Shown: positions 45,477 through 59,851, counted from the first letter of the stretch. The stretch is DNA of 64,000 nucleotides from Comamonas testosteroni ATCC 11996 (GCF_000241525.1 NZ_AHIL01000037.1:78709-142708); one strand, 5' to 3'. A program made the numbers and translations. Notes: generated from the letters alone by a model not told the origin.

Positions 45477-45552
45477 TGGTGGCCTGGGACGGAATCGAAC
45501 CGCCGACACAAGGATTTTCAATCCTCTGCTCTACCGACTGAGCTACCGGGCC
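45477..45552 (-). tRNA. tRNA-Phe (GAA), copy 1
   Basis: The 76-base cloverleaf on the minus strand starts GGCCCGGTAGCTCAG, has anticodon GAA in GATTGAAAATC, the T arm GTTCGATTC, and an encoded CCA end. It is identical to the copy at 45731-45806. Its own promoter box and terminator flank it. Confidence 0.97.
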
Positions 45553-45589
45553 TTTGCTGCTTCAGCAACTTGAATTTGCTGAAGCGACG

Positions 45590-45595
45590 ATTATA
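45590..45595 (-). promoter_or_regulatory. -10 box of tRNA-Phe copy 1
   Basis: On the minus strand TGCCTATAATCG holds a perfect TATAAT, 38 bases before the tRNA 5' end. A clear -35 box is not obvious. The same TGCCTATAATCG-like block precedes the other copy. Confidence 0.6.
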
Positions 45596-45693
45596 GGCAT
45601 ATTTTTCCGCATCCCGCCCCACCTGGGCATTCCAGATCGCAGCATTCGCCGGTCTGCGAACGCTGCCGGTGACGGGTCAGATCTGGATGCAGA

Positions 45694-45725
45694 AAAGCCC
45701 TGGATCATTGCTGATCCAGGGCTTT
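45694..45725 (-). terminator. Terminator of the upstream tRNA-Phe copy
   Basis: AAAGCCCTGGATCA, loop TTGC, and TGATCCAGGGCTTT form a perfect 14-base stem, five bases after the tRNA 3' end on the minus strand, then TTCTGC. The loop equals that of the other copy but two stem base pairs differ on both sides. Confidence 0.85.
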
Positions 45726-45730
45726 GAATC

Positions 45731-45806
45731 TGGTGGCCTGGGACGGAATCGAACCGCCGACACAAGGATTTTCAATCCTCTGCTCTACCGACTGAGCTAC
45801 CGGGCC
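45731..45806 (-). tRNA. tRNA-Phe (GAA), copy 2
   Basis: The 76-base minus-strand tRNA is identical to copy 1, with anticodon GAA and an encoded CCA end. It lies 178 bases upstream of copy 1 in the direction of transcription. Confidence 0.97.
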
Positions 45807-45837
45807 TTCATCAACACTCTTGAGTGCCGAAGCCACG

Positions 45838-45843
45838 ATTATA
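45838..45843 (-). promoter_or_regulatory. -10 box of tRNA-Phe copy 2
   Basis: On the minus strand GTGCCTATAATCGTGGC holds a perfect TATAAT, 32 bases before the tRNA 5' end. No strong -35 box at 16-18 bases was found by eye. Confidence 0.6.
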
Positions 45844-45889
45844 GGCACACTTTTCGACCCCAAATCGAAAAATGCGATTTTTTTGGAAA

Positions 45890-46555
45890 TTATCCGCGGC
45901 GATTGCGTCCGAGGTCCACGCCCAGCTGACGCAGTTTTCGGTACAGATGGGTACGCTCCAGGCCGGTCTTCTCTGCCACGCGCGTCATGGAGCCGCCTTC
46001 GCGGGCCAGGTGGAATTCGAAATAGGCTTTTTCAAAGCCGTCGCGCGCCTCGCGCAGGGGACGGTCGAGATCGAAGCCCTGGTGCGAGTTGGGCAGATTG
46101 TCTTCCGCCGCCTGCGCCGTGATGCTGACCACGGCCGATGGCGCCGTGCTGTTGCTGGCATGCGATGAGGTTTCCGAGCCCTGGCTGGCCGTGCTGCGCG
46201 CCAGCCCCTGCTCCACTGCCTTGAGCAGCTTCTGCATGGTGATGGGCTTTTCGAGGAATGACAACGCGCCGATGCGCGTTGCCTCGACGGCCGTTTCGAT
46301 GGTCGCATGACCGCTCATCATGATGACGGGCATGGTGAGCTGACCGGCCGTGGCCCATTCCTTGAGCAAGGTGACGCCGTCGGTGTCCGGCATCCAGATG
46401 TCCAGCAGCACCAGATCGTAGTTATTGGTCGCCCTGGATACGCGTGCCTGCGTGGCGTTCTCTGCCACGTCCACACTATGACCTTCGTCGTTGAGGATTT
46501 CCGACAACAAATCCCGGATCCCCAGTTCGTCGTCGACCACTAGTATGTTTGCCAT
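45890..46555 (-). CDS. NtrX-type response regulator without AAA+ domain
   Basis: The product is 221 residues. The receiver domain (1-120) has the acidic DDE at the start, the phospho-acceptor Asp in VLLDIWMPD (about 52) and Lys in EKPI (about 103). After a Ser/Ala linker of about 45 residues comes a Fis-type helix-turn-helix (MTRVAEKTGLERTHLYRKLRQLGVDL). Classical NtrX proteins have a sigma-54 AAA+ domain in between; it is absent here, so it cannot activate sigma-54 promoters the usual way. It is read after the histidine kinase gene (39-base gap) and forms a pair with it. Confidence 0.9.
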   Translation of the reverse strand: MANILVVDDELGIRDLLSEILNDEGHSVDVAENATQARVSRATNNYDLVLLDIWMPDTDGVTLLKEWATAGQLTMPVIMMSGHATIETAVEATRIGALSFLEKPITMQKLLKAVEQGLARSTASQGSETSSHASNSTAPSAVVSITAQAAEDNLPNSHQGFDLDRPLREARDGFEKAYFEFHLAREGGSMTRVAEKTGLERTHLYRKLRQLGVDLGRNRRG

Positions 46556-46594
46556 GTGTCTAAAGCCTGTTGCTATGCCTTGTGCTGAACGGGA

Positions 46595-48916
46595 TCAAGC
46601 CGCCCCTGCACGGTCGTTAGGTACAAATGATAGCGACACTCGCGCGCCTTGAACTACCCCGTCTTCCTCTCGATTACCCAGGTCCACTCTTGCGCCATGC
46701 TCGTCGGCGATTTTTTTGACCACGGCCAAACCCAGGCCGGTGCCGCGGGACTTGGTGGTCACATAGGGCTCGAAAGCTCTTTGCAGAATATTGGGAGCAA
46801 AACCTGTGCCACTGTCGCTGATGCTCAGGCGCACACGCTGGGCCGTGTCCATCCAGCGGGTTTCGATGGTGACGGAGCCCGGAGTCTGCCCTGTTTCCTG
46901 CGCTCTTTGCGCCGTGGAATCTTGCGCATTTTGCAAAAGATTGTGGATGACCTGACGCAATTGCTGGCTATCGCCCTGGATCAACGGACAGGCTTCGTCG
47001 AGCGATGCCTCCACGCGCACCGCTGCATTCTCCTCGCCATAGAGCTGCAGCACCTCTGCGACCAGCGCATTCAGATCCAGCGCTTGCAGATTGGCGGCCG
47101 GCAAACGTGCGTACTCGCGAAACTCATCGACCAGACGCTTCATGGCCCCCACCTGATCGACGATGGTCTTCACGGACTTGGCAAGCAGTGCCTGCTCCAC
47201 AGGCTGCAGCTTGTCGGTCAGCTTCATGGCCAGACGCTCGGCAGACAGCTGAATCGGCGTCAGCGGATTCTTGATTTCATGCGCTACGCGGCGCGCCACT
47301 TCGCCCCAGGCCTGTGCACGCTGGGCCGAGACGATCTCCGAAATATCATCGAACACCAGCAGGCGCTGGTCGTCGGGCAGCTCCGCACCACGCATGACCA
47401 GGCTGGTTGTGTTGTGCACCACATCGCCGTTGCCGTTGCCGGCGTCCAGTTCATAGACCTGCTGCCAGCGGTCCCGCCCCTGCTGGGCCGAAGCATCGCC
47501 CAGGAAGATCTCGAACTGCTCCTGCACCACGCGCGCAAAGTCCTGCAGGCCCGAGACATCGCGCAGGCGCTTGCCCTGGAACACCGCCATGGGCGCACGC
47601 AGAATGCGTGTTGCACCGGGGTTGCTGAGGACGATGCGCCCGGAGCGATCGAGCACGATAACGCCCGAGGTAAGGTTATCCAGAATGGTCTGCAGATTGC
47701 TGCGCGCCGCATCGAGCTGCAGCAGATTGCGGTTGGCGTCGGAGCGTGCGTCGGCCAGTTGCTGGGTCATGACGGCAAAGGAGCGCGTCAGCCCGCCAAT
47801 CTCGTCCTTGCTCTGCAGCGCAGGCTTGGGGCGCAGATCGCCACGCGCCACATCGCGCATGCCCTGGGCCAGCAGCAGCAGCGGCTTGGCCAGTTGATTG
47901 CCCAGCACCACAGCCAGCACCACGGCCCCGAACACGGCCAGAAAGAGCGCCAGCGTCAGAGTGCCGATATACATGCGCTGCAACCCACCACGAGCAAGTG
48001 CTCGCTCCTGGTACTCGCGATTGGCCTCCTGCACGGCCAGGGCATTGCTGACCAGGGCTTGCGGCAGGGGAATCGTGGCCTGCAGATAACGCGCCTCCTC
48101 CAACAGATTCACGGCCGAGCTGGGCACCAGCGCCAGTGTGCGCACCTTGGCGTTGGCCGCAGCCTGATCGGCAGGCACATCGCCGGCATCATCCAGGCCT
48201 TCGATGCTGGCCACGGCACGCTGACCGCCCTGCTCCTTCAAGCTTCGCAGCAGCTGGGTGTTGGGCCGCTCCGGCGCCAGGCTGAACTGAGACTGACCGG
48301 CACTGGCAATGGCCTTGCCCGATGCATTCCAGAGCACCACATCGGTGGCACCGATCTGATCGCGAATTCGCTCCAGCATCAGTGCCGCCCCGGCATCCGA
48401 AGTCTGAGACAGCTGAAGGCCTGCCGTGCGCGTGTTGTTGGCCATGTCATTGGCCACGGTATCGAGCGTGGCACTGGCCAGGCTCACGCCCGCAGACAAG
48501 GCGCCCTCGACCTTGACGTCAAACCAGCTCTCTATCGAGCGCGAGACAAACTGGTAGGACACCACATAGATCAGCAAGCCCGGCAGCAAACCCACCAAGG
48601 TGAAGATGCCCGCCAGCTTGAGCAGCAGCTTGCTGCCAAAACGCCCGCGCCTGAGCCGCAGAGCCAGGCGCAAACCGCCCCAGAACAGCACCAGCAGCAG
48701 CAATCCGGCCACCACCACATTGGCGGCAAACAGCCAGTTGTAGTTGCGCTCGTAGGCCAGCCGGTTATTAGTTGCCAGGGTCAGCAGGAACAGCAGCAAA
48801 ACCCCCACCACCACCATCAGCGCCACGCCCGTGCCCACAGCCCAGCGCGTGGCGCGCGACCAGCGTGTGGCGGAGGAGCCGCCGGCTTCGCCATCAGGGA
48901 GCTTGATGTCAGCCAT
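46595..48916 (-). CDS. NtrY-like membrane sensor histidine kinase
   Basis: The product is 773 residues. Three or four membrane segments lie in the first 330 residues with a periplasmic region, then a HAMP, a PAS-like part (about 400-510), the HisKA H-box VAHEIKNPLTPIQLSAERL, and a HATPase with an N box (HNLLQNAQDS), DSGTGFAP and TTKSRGTGLGLAVVKKI. It would phosphorylate the NtrX-type regulator. The ATG overlaps the DUF4390 stop by one base. In Betaproteobacteria this rsmB-DUF4390-ntrY-ntrX order is common, and the system is linked to nitrogen or redox signalling in other species. Confidence 0.92.
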   Translation of the reverse strand: MADIKLPDGEAGGSSATRWSRATRWAVGTGVALMVVVGVLLLFLLTLATNNRLAYERNYNWLFAANVVVAGLLLLVLFWGGLRLALRLRRGRFGSKLLLKLAGIFTLVGLLPGLLIYVVSYQFVSRSIESWFDVKVEGALSAGVSLASATLDTVANDMANNTRTAGLQLSQTSDAGAALMLERIRDQIGATDVVLWNASGKAIASAGQSQFSLAPERPNTQLLRSLKEQGGQRAVASIEGLDDAGDVPADQAAANAKVRTLALVPSSAVNLLEEARYLQATIPLPQALVSNALAVQEANREYQERALARGGLQRMYIGTLTLALFLAVFGAVVLAVVLGNQLAKPLLLLAQGMRDVARGDLRPKPALQSKDEIGGLTRSFAVMTQQLADARSDANRNLLQLDAARSNLQTILDNLTSGVIVLDRSGRIVLSNPGATRILRAPMAVFQGKRLRDVSGLQDFARVVQEQFEIFLGDASAQQGRDRWQQVYELDAGNGNGDVVHNTTSLVMRGAELPDDQRLLVFDDISEIVSAQRAQAWGEVARRVAHEIKNPLTPIQLSAERLAMKLTDKLQPVEQALLAKSVKTIVDQVGAMKRLVDEFREYARLPAANLQALDLNALVAEVLQLYGEENAAVRVEASLDEACPLIQGDSQQLRQVIHNLLQNAQDSTAQRAQETGQTPGSVTIETRWMDTAQRVRLSISDSGTGFAPNILQRAFEPYVTTKSRGTGLGLAVVKKIADEHGARVDLGNREEDGVVQGARVSLSFVPNDRAGAA

Positions 48917-49575
48917 CAGGGAGCGGCCTCCAGCGTCTGCGTGCGCGACAGCTGCAGATTCCAGCCCGAGCGCCCCAGCGCCCCAATCTGCAAAGGTCTT
49001 GGCAGGGACGACAGATCTACGCGAAAGCGCAGTTGCACCGAGACGCCCGAGGTAGAGCCGAGCTGGCCGGACTCCAGAATCTTCCAGCGGTAAATGCGTT
49101 GAATGGCTGCGATGGCATCCTCGAGTTGCTCATAGGACTGGCCCAGCGCCAGTCCGGTGCCGCTGCCGCCGGTGAAGGCGGAATTGGAGATATGCAAACG
49201 CCAGCGCCTGGTCAGCGGCTGGTGCGTAATGCGGTAATAGCGGGTGGCGACACCCAATTGCTGATCGGACCAGTACCAGCGCTCGCGCTGCACCTGAGCC
49301 TCGGCAATGAAATACATGGGAATGCCCTGGCGCAGGGCATCTTCCACCTGAGCGGGCAACTCGAACTGCAGATTGGCCGAGAGAAACACTCCCTCTTCGG
49401 TACGCGTGACCTGCATGGAGCTGATATCCGGCTGCACGGTATCGGCCCGGGCCAGCACGAAAACCAGGGACAGCGCCAGCACCAGCGAAGCTGCGCGGGC
49501 CGCAGGCCACAAGGCCCCCGCTACAGCGTTAGCGCAATTTTTCCAGCAGAGCGTAAAAAAAGCCGTCGTGGTCAC
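48916..49575 (-). CDS. DUF4390-family exported protein
   Basis: The product is 219 residues if the GTG at 49575 is used. The N-terminal hydrophobic stretch (AASLVLALSLVFVLARAD) is a signal peptide. The mature domain has the DUF4390 pattern: LQFELPAQVEDALRQGIPMYFIAEA, RERWYWSDQQL, RYYRITHQPLTRRWRL. It begins inside the 3' end of rsmB (47-base overlap); a TTG or another internal start behind GGGG is possible. It ends one base into ntrY. The function is unknown, but constant linkage to ntrY suggests it serves the sensor. Confidence 0.8.
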   Translation of the reverse strand: MTTTAFFTLCWKNCANAVAGALWPAARAASLVLALSLVFVLARADTVQPDISSMQVTRTEEGVFLSANLQFELPAQVEDALRQGIPMYFIAEAQVQRERWYWSDQQLGVATRYYRITHQPLTRRWRLHISNSAFTGGSGTGLALGQSYEQLEDAIAAIQRIYRWKILESGQLGSTSGVSVQLRFRVDLSSLPRPLQIGALGRSGWNLQLSRTQTLEAAP

Positions 49576-50914
49576 CCAGAGGATTGTCTGCCACGGAATC
49601 GTGTTTGGCAGCTTTGCCGGGAATTAAATGACCCGGAGCAGGCAAGCTGGCCGCCGTAGTGTTGCGTGCAAGAAACGCTTGCATCTGGGCATCGCCCTCA
49701 GCCTTGAAGACCGAGCAGGTGCAATAGACCATGCAGCCACCGGGCTGCAGCAGCGGCCACAGGGTATCGAGCAGTCTGGACTGTATGTCTGCCAGCTGGG
49801 CCACATCGCTCTCACGGCGCAGCCAGCGCACATCGGGCTGGCGACGCACAATGCCCGATGCCGTGCAAGGCGCATCGAGCAAGATCGCATCGAAGGGCTG
49901 ACCTCCGCATTGCGACTCAAACCACGCCTGGGGCGCGGATGCATCGGCCACCAGCACTTTGGCCTTCAAGCCCAGGCGTGACAGGGTTTCATCGATGCGG
50001 CGAGCCCGCTCGGGGTCGATCTCCAGGGCCGTGACTTCGATGCTGCCGGGCGCGGCGCGCTCAAGCAGATGGGCAGTCTTGCCGCCGGGCGCCGCACAGG
50101 CATCCAGCACGCGCAGCGGGCGCCCCTGGGGCTGGGGCAAGCCGGCCAGCAGCAGCGGGGCCGCGGCCTGCGCCGCACCGTCCTGCACCGAGGCCCAGCC
50201 TTCTTCAAAATGCGGCAGCTCCTGCACCGGCACGGCCTGCTCCAGCTGCAGACCACACTCGGCGACAGCTGTCGCCTTCAGGTTCATCGCCTGCAGCGCA
50301 TTCTGATACTGGGCTGCAGAGCTCTTCTGGGCATTGACGCGCAGCGTCATGGGCGGCTGGGCATTGTTGGCCGCCAAAATGGTCTGCCAGTCCTGGGGGT
50401 GGTCTTTCTGGAGCCGGGCAATCCACCAGGCAGGGTGATTCCAGACGGCCACGGGATCGTTGTCGGTGGCGCTCACCAGGGCATCGCGCTCGCGCAGAAA
50501 GCGGCGCAGGCAGGCATTGATGAAGCCGGACTGCGCGCGTGCAGCGCCGCTCTTGGCGGCTTCCACCGCCTGGTTGACCAGGGTGAAGGGCGGATAAGGG
50601 GCTTGCGCCTCATCCCAGGCCAGAGCCAGCGCCGTGCTCAGCAAGGCACTGACCTTGGGCGCCGGCGCGCGCGGCGCCAGCTGCTTTTGCAGCGCCTGGG
50701 CACGCCCCAGATTGCGCAGCACCTGGAACAGCAAGGCCTGCACTCCCGGACGCAAGCGCTGCGGCACCTGTGCCAGCACAGCCTTGCTGGACTGGCCACC
50801 CAGGATGCCGTGCAAGGCCTTGGCCACTGCATCCAGCTGTTGCCACAGGGCAGGAGCGTTGGGCACAGCAGCACCAGCAGCGGCGTTCTTGGGTTGGGAA
50901 GGCTTGGAAGTCAT
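49529..50914 (-). CDS. rsmB: 16S rRNA (cytosine-967-C5) methyltransferase
   Basis: The product is 461 residues. An N-terminal NusB-like helical domain (about 20-170) is followed by a SAM methyltransferase. SAM site DACAAPGGKTAHLLE, DAPCTASGIVRRQPDVRW with the first Cys, and MVYCTCSVF with the catalytic Cys are all present. It methylates C967 of 16S rRNA. I chose the ATG at 50914 (MTSKPSQPK); the open frame to 51049 is not protein-like. It begins about 115 bases after the rpoC terminator, so it has its own promoter. Confidence 0.93.
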   Translation of the reverse strand: MTSKPSQPKNAAAGAAVPNAPALWQQLDAVAKALHGILGGQSSKAVLAQVPQRLRPGVQALLFQVLRNLGRAQALQKQLAPRAPAPKVSALLSTALALAWDEAQAPYPPFTLVNQAVEAAKSGAARAQSGFINACLRRFLRERDALVSATDNDPVAVWNHPAWWIARLQKDHPQDWQTILAANNAQPPMTLRVNAQKSSAAQYQNALQAMNLKATAVAECGLQLEQAVPVQELPHFEEGWASVQDGAAQAAAPLLLAGLPQPQGRPLRVLDACAAPGGKTAHLLERAAPGSIEVTALEIDPERARRIDETLSRLGLKAKVLVADASAPQAWFESQCGGQPFDAILLDAPCTASGIVRRQPDVRWLRRESDVAQLADIQSRLLDTLWPLLQPGGCMVYCTCSVFKAEGDAQMQAFLARNTTAASLPAPGHLIPGKAAKHDSVADNPLGDHDGFFYALLEKLR

Positions 50915-51029
50915 GAAGAGCAGACCTGAAAAACTTGTGAAACTGACGCAGACAAGAAAGCACAGCGGGCATTTCCATCGAAAAGCGCATGCCGGGTCCG
51001 AACTTGCGCAAGTCGTGTCTTGATCAATG

Positions 51030-51066
51030 AAAAACGCTCCCGTCTGCACAAGGCAGAGCGGGAGCG
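51030..51066 (-). terminator. Terminator of the rpoBC operon
   Basis: On the minus strand CGCTCCCG with TCTGC, a short loop, GCAGA and CGGGAGCG make a long GC-rich stem, then TTTTT. It starts about 54 bases after the rpoC stop. Confidence 0.9.
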
Positions 51067-51119
51067 CGGTGCATCAGCAGCGAACCGCAGCCGTTGCCGG
51101 CCGCGGCCCAGAGCCATGC

Positions 51120-55343
<4,224 letters not shown>

Positions 55344-55464
55344 GTAACTCTTTCCTTTTCGTCAAAAATCATTGCAGCCACCGCTGGATTTGCCTTGGTT
55401 TCAGCAACGAACCAAGCGCAAATCCTTTGTTTTAAAGCGGTTGCAGCTCTCTGTTTAATAGTGC

Positions 55465-58400
55465 TTAAGAACGTTCGAGCTCGATGTCCAAGCCCAGAGA
55501 GCGGATTTCCTTGACCAGCACGTTGAACGATTCGGGCATGCCCGCTTCGATCGAGTGCTCGCCCTTGACGATGGACTCGTACACCTTGGTACGACCGACC
55601 ACGTCGTCGGACTTCACAGTCAGCATTTCCTGCAGCACATAGGCGGCGCCGTAAGCTTCCAGCGCCCACACTTCCATTTCACCGAAACGCTGACCACCGA
55701 ACTGGGCCTTACCGCCCAGAGGCTGTTGCGTCACCAGCGAGTAAGGACCGGTGGAGCGGGCGTGCATCTTGTCGTCGACCAAGTGGTGCAGCTTCAGGTA
55801 GTGCATATAGCCCACGGTGGTCGGACGCTCGAAGCGCTCGCCGGTGCGGCCGTCATACAGATAAGCCTGAGTGCGTGTCTCGGTCAGACCCTTGGCCGCA
55901 GCGATGTCGTCAGGGTAGGCCAGCTTCAGCATGTCCTTGATTTCGGCTTCGGAAGCACCGTCGAACACCGGCGTTGCGAATGGCACGCCCGTGGTCAGTT
56001 CCTTGGCCATGGACATGACTTCGCCGTCGTCCAGCTGAGACAGCTCTTCCTTGCGACCGCTGCGGTTGTAGATCTCTTCCAGGAAGGCTCGCACTTCAGC
56101 AGCACGGGCTTCCTTTTGCAGCATGTCGCCGATGCGCTGGCCCAGACCCTTGCCGGCCCAGCCCAAGTGCACTTCCAGCACCTGACCGATGTTCATACGC
56201 GAAGGCACGCCCAGCGGGTTCAGCACGATGTCGGCGGTGGAGCCATCAGCCAGGAAAGGCATGTCTTCCACAGGAGTGATCTTCGAGACCACGCCCTTGT
56301 TACCGTGACGGCCGGCCATCTTGTCACCGGGCTGCAGACGACGCTTGACAGCCAGGTAGACCTTGACCATCTTCAGCACGCCGGCAGGCAGCTCGTCGCC
56401 CTGGGTGAGCTTCTTGCGCTTTTCTTCGAACGCCAGGTCGAAGGTGTGACGCTGCTGCTCGATGGAGTTCTTGATGGACTCCAGCTGAGCGGCCACATCG
56501 TCTTCGGCAGGACGAATGTCGAACCAGTGGAACTTCTCCACACCGTCCAGATAGGCCTTGTCGATCTTGGCGCCCTTGGACAGCTTCTGAGGACCACCGT
56601 TGGCCACGCGGCCGGTCAGCAGCTTCTCGATACGGTCGAAAGCGTCGGCTTCCACAATGCGCAGCTGGTCGTTCAGGTCCAGGCGGAAGCGCTTGAGTTC
56701 ATCGTCGATGATCTGCTGGGCGCGCTTGTCGCGCTGGATGCCTTCACGCGTGAACACCTGCACGTCGATCACGGTGCCTTGCGAGCCCTGATCCACACGC
56801 AAAGAAGTGTCCTTCACGTCGGAAGCCTTCTCGCCGAAGATGGCGCGCAGCAGCTTCTCTTCAGGCGTCAGCGTGGTCTCGCCCTTGGGCGTGACCTTGC
56901 CCACCAGCACGTCGCCGGGTTGCACTTCGGCGCCCACGTAGATGATGCCGGACTCGTCCAGGCGGTTCAGTTGCTGCTCGGACAGGTTGGGGATGTCGCG
57001 TGTGATTTCTTCGGCACCCAGCTTGGTGTCGCGAGCCATCACCACCAGCTCTTCGATGTGGATCGAGGTGTAGCGATCGTCAGCCACGATGCGCTCGTTG
57101 ATCATCACCGAGTCTTCGTAGTTGTAGCCGTTCCAGGGCATGAAGGCGATCAGCATGTTCTGGCCGATGGCGATTTCGCCCAGGTCGGTCGAAGCGCCGT
57201 CCGCCAGCACATCACCCTTGGCCAGCTTGTCGCCACGGCTGACGATGGGGCGCTGGTGGATGTTGGTGTTCTGGTTGGAACGCTGATACTTGATCAGGTT
57301 GTAGATGTCCACGCCGACTTCACCGGCCACGGCTTCGTCGTCGTTCACACGGATCACGATGCGGGTGGCGTCGACATAGTCCACGATACCGCCGCGCTTG
57401 GCGGTGACCACGGTGCCGGAGTCCACGGCGGCAACGCGCTCGATGCCAGTACCGACCATGGGCTTTTCAGGACGCAGCACAGGCACGGCCTGACGCGACA
57501 TGTTGGCGCCCATCAAGGCACGGTTCGCGTCGTCGTGTTCCAGGAAGGGAATCAGCGAGGCGGCCACGGACACGATCTGAGCAGGCGACACGTCCATGTA
57601 CTGCACGCGCTCGGCCGACACCAGGGTCGATTCACCGGCTTCACGGGCCGACACCAGCTCGCCCACCAGATTGCCTGCGGCATCCAGATCGGCGTTGGCC
57701 TGGGCGATCACGTACTTGCCTTCTTCGATGGCCGACAGGTAGTCGATATCCATCGTCACCTTGCCGTCCACCACGCGACGGTACGGGGTTTCGATGAAAC
57801 CGTACTCGTTCAGGCGGGCGTACAGAGCCAGCGAGTTGATCAGACCAATGTTGGGACCTTCAGGCGTTTCGATGGGGCAGACGCGACCGTAGTGGGTCAC
57901 GTGCACGTCACGCACTTCAAAGCCGGCACGCTCGCGGGTCAGACCGCCTGGGCCCAGGGCGGAAACACGACGCTTGTGCGTGATTTCTGCCAGAGGGTTG
58001 GTCTGATCCATGAACTGCGACAGCTGCGAGGCACCGAAGAACTCCTTCAGGGCCGCAGAGATGGGCTTGGAGTTGATCAGGTCGTGAGGCATCAGGGGCT
58101 CTTGCTCGGCCTGACCCAGACGTTCCTTCACAGCCTTTTCGATACGAGCCAGACCGGTACGGTACTGGTTTTCGGCCAGCTCGCCCACGCAACGCACGCG
58201 GCGGTTGCCCAGGTGGTCGATATCGTCGACTTCGCCACGGCCATTGCGCAGGTCCACCAGGATCTTGACCACGGCCAGGATGTCTTCGTTGGACAGCACC
58301 ATGGGACCGGTCGCGCCTTCGCGGCCGATCTTGGCGTTGAACTTCATGCGGCCCACGCGCGACAGATCATAGGTGTCGGCGTTGTAGAACAGGCGCTGGA

Positions 58401-59577
58401 ACAGGGCCTGCACGGCGTCCTCGGTAGGAGGCTCGCCAGGACGCATCATGCGGTAGATGGCAACGCGGGCAGCGAACTCGTCCACGGTTTCATCGGTGCG
58501 CAGGGTCTGCGAGATGTAGGCGCCCTGGTCCAGTTCGTTGGTGTAGATGCACTGAACGTCCTGCACACCGGCGCTGCGCAGCTTCTTGAGCAGGGCCTCG
58601 GTCAGTTCTTCGTTGGCCTTGGCGATGATTTCGCCAGTATCGGGATCAACGATGTTCTTGGCCAGCACACGACCCAGCAGGAAGTCTTCAGGCACGCTGA
58701 CGAACTTGGTGCCGGACTGTTCCAGCTCGCGGGTGTGGCGAGCGGTGATGCGCTTGTCCTTGGCGACCACGACCTTGCCGGACTTGTCGGTGATGTCGAA
58801 ACGCGCGACTTCGCCCTTGAGGCGATCGGCCACGAATTCCATCTGGGCACCGCTGTCCATCAGGCGGAAGTTGTCGTTCACGAAGAACGTTGCCAGGATG
58901 GTCTCGGGCGTCATGCCGATGGCCTTCAGCAGGATCGACACGGGCATCTTGCGACGACGGTCGACGCGGAAGTACAGCAGGTCCTTGGGGTCGAACTCGA
59001 AGTCCAGCCAGGAGCCGCGGTAAGGAATGATGCGAGCCGAGAACAGCAGCTTGCCCGAGCTATGGGTCTTGCCCTTGTCGTGCTCGAAGAACACGCCAGG
59101 CGAACGGTGCAGCTGAGACACGATCACGCGCTCGGTACCGTTGATGATGAACGAACCCTTGTCGGTCATCAGGGGCACTTCGCCCATGTAGACCTCTTGT
59201 TCCTTCACTTCCTTGACCACCTTGGACTGAGCCGTGGAGGACTCGCGGTCATAGATGATCAACTGAACCTTGGCGCGGACAGCGGAGGCGAAGGTCAGAC
59301 CACGGGTCTGGCATTCACGCACGTCGAAAGCGGGCTTGGCGAGGTTGTACTCGACAAACTTCATCTCCACAAAACCATTGTGGGAGACGATGGGGAAGGC
59401 GGAATTGAAGGCCGCTTGCAGGCCATCAATGGTACGTTTTTTGGGGGCTACATCTGCCTGCAGGAATGCTGTATAGGCATCTTTTTGCATCTGCAGCAGA
59501 TAAGGCACTTCGAGCACGCTATCGCGGCTCCCGAAGCTTTTGCGGATTCGCTTGCGTTCGGTATAAGAATAGGCCAT
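55465..59577 (-). CDS. rpoB: DNA-directed RNA polymerase beta subunit
   Basis: The product is 1370 residues. I chose the ATG at 59577 ([16 protein letters not shown]). The rifampicin region reads [19 protein letters not shown] and [10 protein letters not shown], with the sensitive-type Ser, Asp, His and Ser residues intact. The C-terminus has the SLGLDIELE tail. It is preceded by a 274-base leader with two strong hairpins (see 59735 and 59807). It is the core catalytic subunit with rpoC. Confidence 0.98.
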   Translation of the reverse strand: MAYSYTERKRIRKSFGSRDSVLEVPYLLQMQKDAYTAFLQADVAPKKRTIDGLQAAFNSAFPIVSHNGFVEMKFVEYNLAKPAFDVRECQTRGLTFASAVRAKVQLIIYDRESSTAQSKVVKEVKEQEVYMGEVPLMTDKGSFIINGTERVIVSQLHRSPGVFFEHDKGKTHSSGKLLFSARIIPYRGSWLDFEFDPKDLLYFRVDRRRKMPVSILLKAIGMTPETILATFFVNDNFRLMDSGAQMEFVADRLKGEVARFDITDKSGKVVVAKDKRITARHTRELEQSGTKFVSVPEDFLLGRVLAKNIVDPDTGEIIAKANEELTEALLKKLRSAGVQDVQCIYTNELDQGAYISQTLRTDETVDEFAARVAIYRMMRPGEPPTEDAVQALFQRLFYNADTYDLSRVGRMKFNAKIGREGATGPMVLSNEDILAVVKILVDLRNGRGEVDDIDHLGNRRVRCVGELAENQYRTGLARIEKAVKERLGQAEQEPLMPHDLINSKPISAALKEFFGASQLSQFMDQTNPLAEITHKRRVSALGPGGLTRERAGFEVRDVHVTHYGRVCPIETPEGPNIGLINSLALYARLNEYGFIETPYRRVVDGKVTMDIDYLSAIEEGKYVIAQANADLDAAGNLVGELVSAREAGESTLVSAERVQYMDVSPAQIVSVAASLIPFLEHDDANRALMGANMSRQAVPVLRPEKPMVGTGIERVAAVDSGTVVTAKRGGIVDYVDATRIVIRVNDDEAVAGEVGVDIYNLIKYQRSNQNTNIHQRPIVSRGDKLAKGDVLADGASTDLGEIAIGQNMLIAFMPWNGYNYEDSVMINERIVADDRYTSIHIEELVVMARDTKLGAEEITRDIPNLSEQQLNRLDESGIIYVGAEVQPGDVLVGKVTPKGETTLTPEEKLLRAIFGEKASDVKDTSLRVDQGSQGTVIDVQVFTREGIQRDKRAQQIIDDELKRFRLDLNDQLRIVEADAFDRIEKLLTGRVANGGPQKLSKGAKIDKAYLDGVEKFHWFDIRPAEDDVAAQLESIKNSIEQQRHTFDLAFEEKRKKLTQGDELPAGVLKMVKVYLAVKRRLQPGDKMAGRHGNKGVVSKITPVEDMPFLADGSTADIVLNPLGVPSRMNIGQVLEVHLGWAGKGLGQRIGDMLQKEARAAEVRAFLEEIYNRSGRKEELSQLDDGEVMSMAKELTTGVPFATPVFDGASEAEIKDMLKLAYPDDIAAAKGLTETRTQAYLYDGRTGERFERPTTVGYMHYLKLHHLVDDKMHARSTGPYSLVTQQPLGGKAQFGGQRFGEMEVWALEAYGAAYVLQEMLTVKSDDVVGRTKVYESIVKGEHSIEAGMPESFNVLVKEIRSLGLDIELERS

Positions 59578-59734
59578 GAGATCTCCGGGCAAAGACATGA
59601 GTCCTGGGTCTGCGACGACTGCCCCACAGGGTTCTCCTGCGGGCTTGGCGGTTGGCCACTACCAACCATGGCTGACGGCGATGCGTTGCACATCGCCCGA
59701 ACCAAGGCATCTTCTGCTGTCGGATTGTCAGAAG

Positions 59735-59776
59735 ACACTAAAAAGCAGACTCCCTAGGAAACCTGCTTTCTGGTGT
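59735..59776 (-). promoter_or_regulatory. Long RNase III-like stem-loop in the rplL-rpoB leader
   Basis: The minus-strand ACACCAGAAAGCAG pairs with CTGCTTTTTAGTGT over 14 positions (one mismatch, one G-U) around a 14-base loop. In E. coli an RNase III cleavage site lies in the same place between rplL and rpoB. No cleavage is proven here. Confidence 0.6.
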
Positions 59777-59806
59777 GTTCTTTAAGCGCACTCCACAAGC
59801 GCCAAA

Positions 59807-59836
59807 GGCTGGAGACCCTTTTACGAGTCTCCAGCC
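59807..59836 (-). terminator. Attenuator hairpin after rplL
   Basis: On the minus strand GGCTGGAGAC, a ten-base loop and GTCTCCAGCC are followed by only three T. It begins 16 bases after the rplL stop. Its weak U-tract fits a leaky attenuator that lowers rpoBC expression relative to the ribosomal proteins. Confidence 0.75.
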
Positions 59837-59851
59837 CTTGATTTCACTGAA

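Noticed and set aside
46649..49093. Plus-strand open frame of 814 codons across ntrY
   Set aside because: Antisense to a full histidine kinase; no motifs.
57900..58060. Possible rifampicin-resistance changes in RpoB
   Set aside because: The Ser, Asp, His, Arg and Ser positions of the resistance region are of the sensitive type.
55555..59757. Plus-strand open frame of 1400 codons across rpoB, rich in His, Gln and Val
   Set aside because: It is the antisense shadow of rpoB; high GC and codon bias leave the opposite frame open. No family motifs, no ribosome site.
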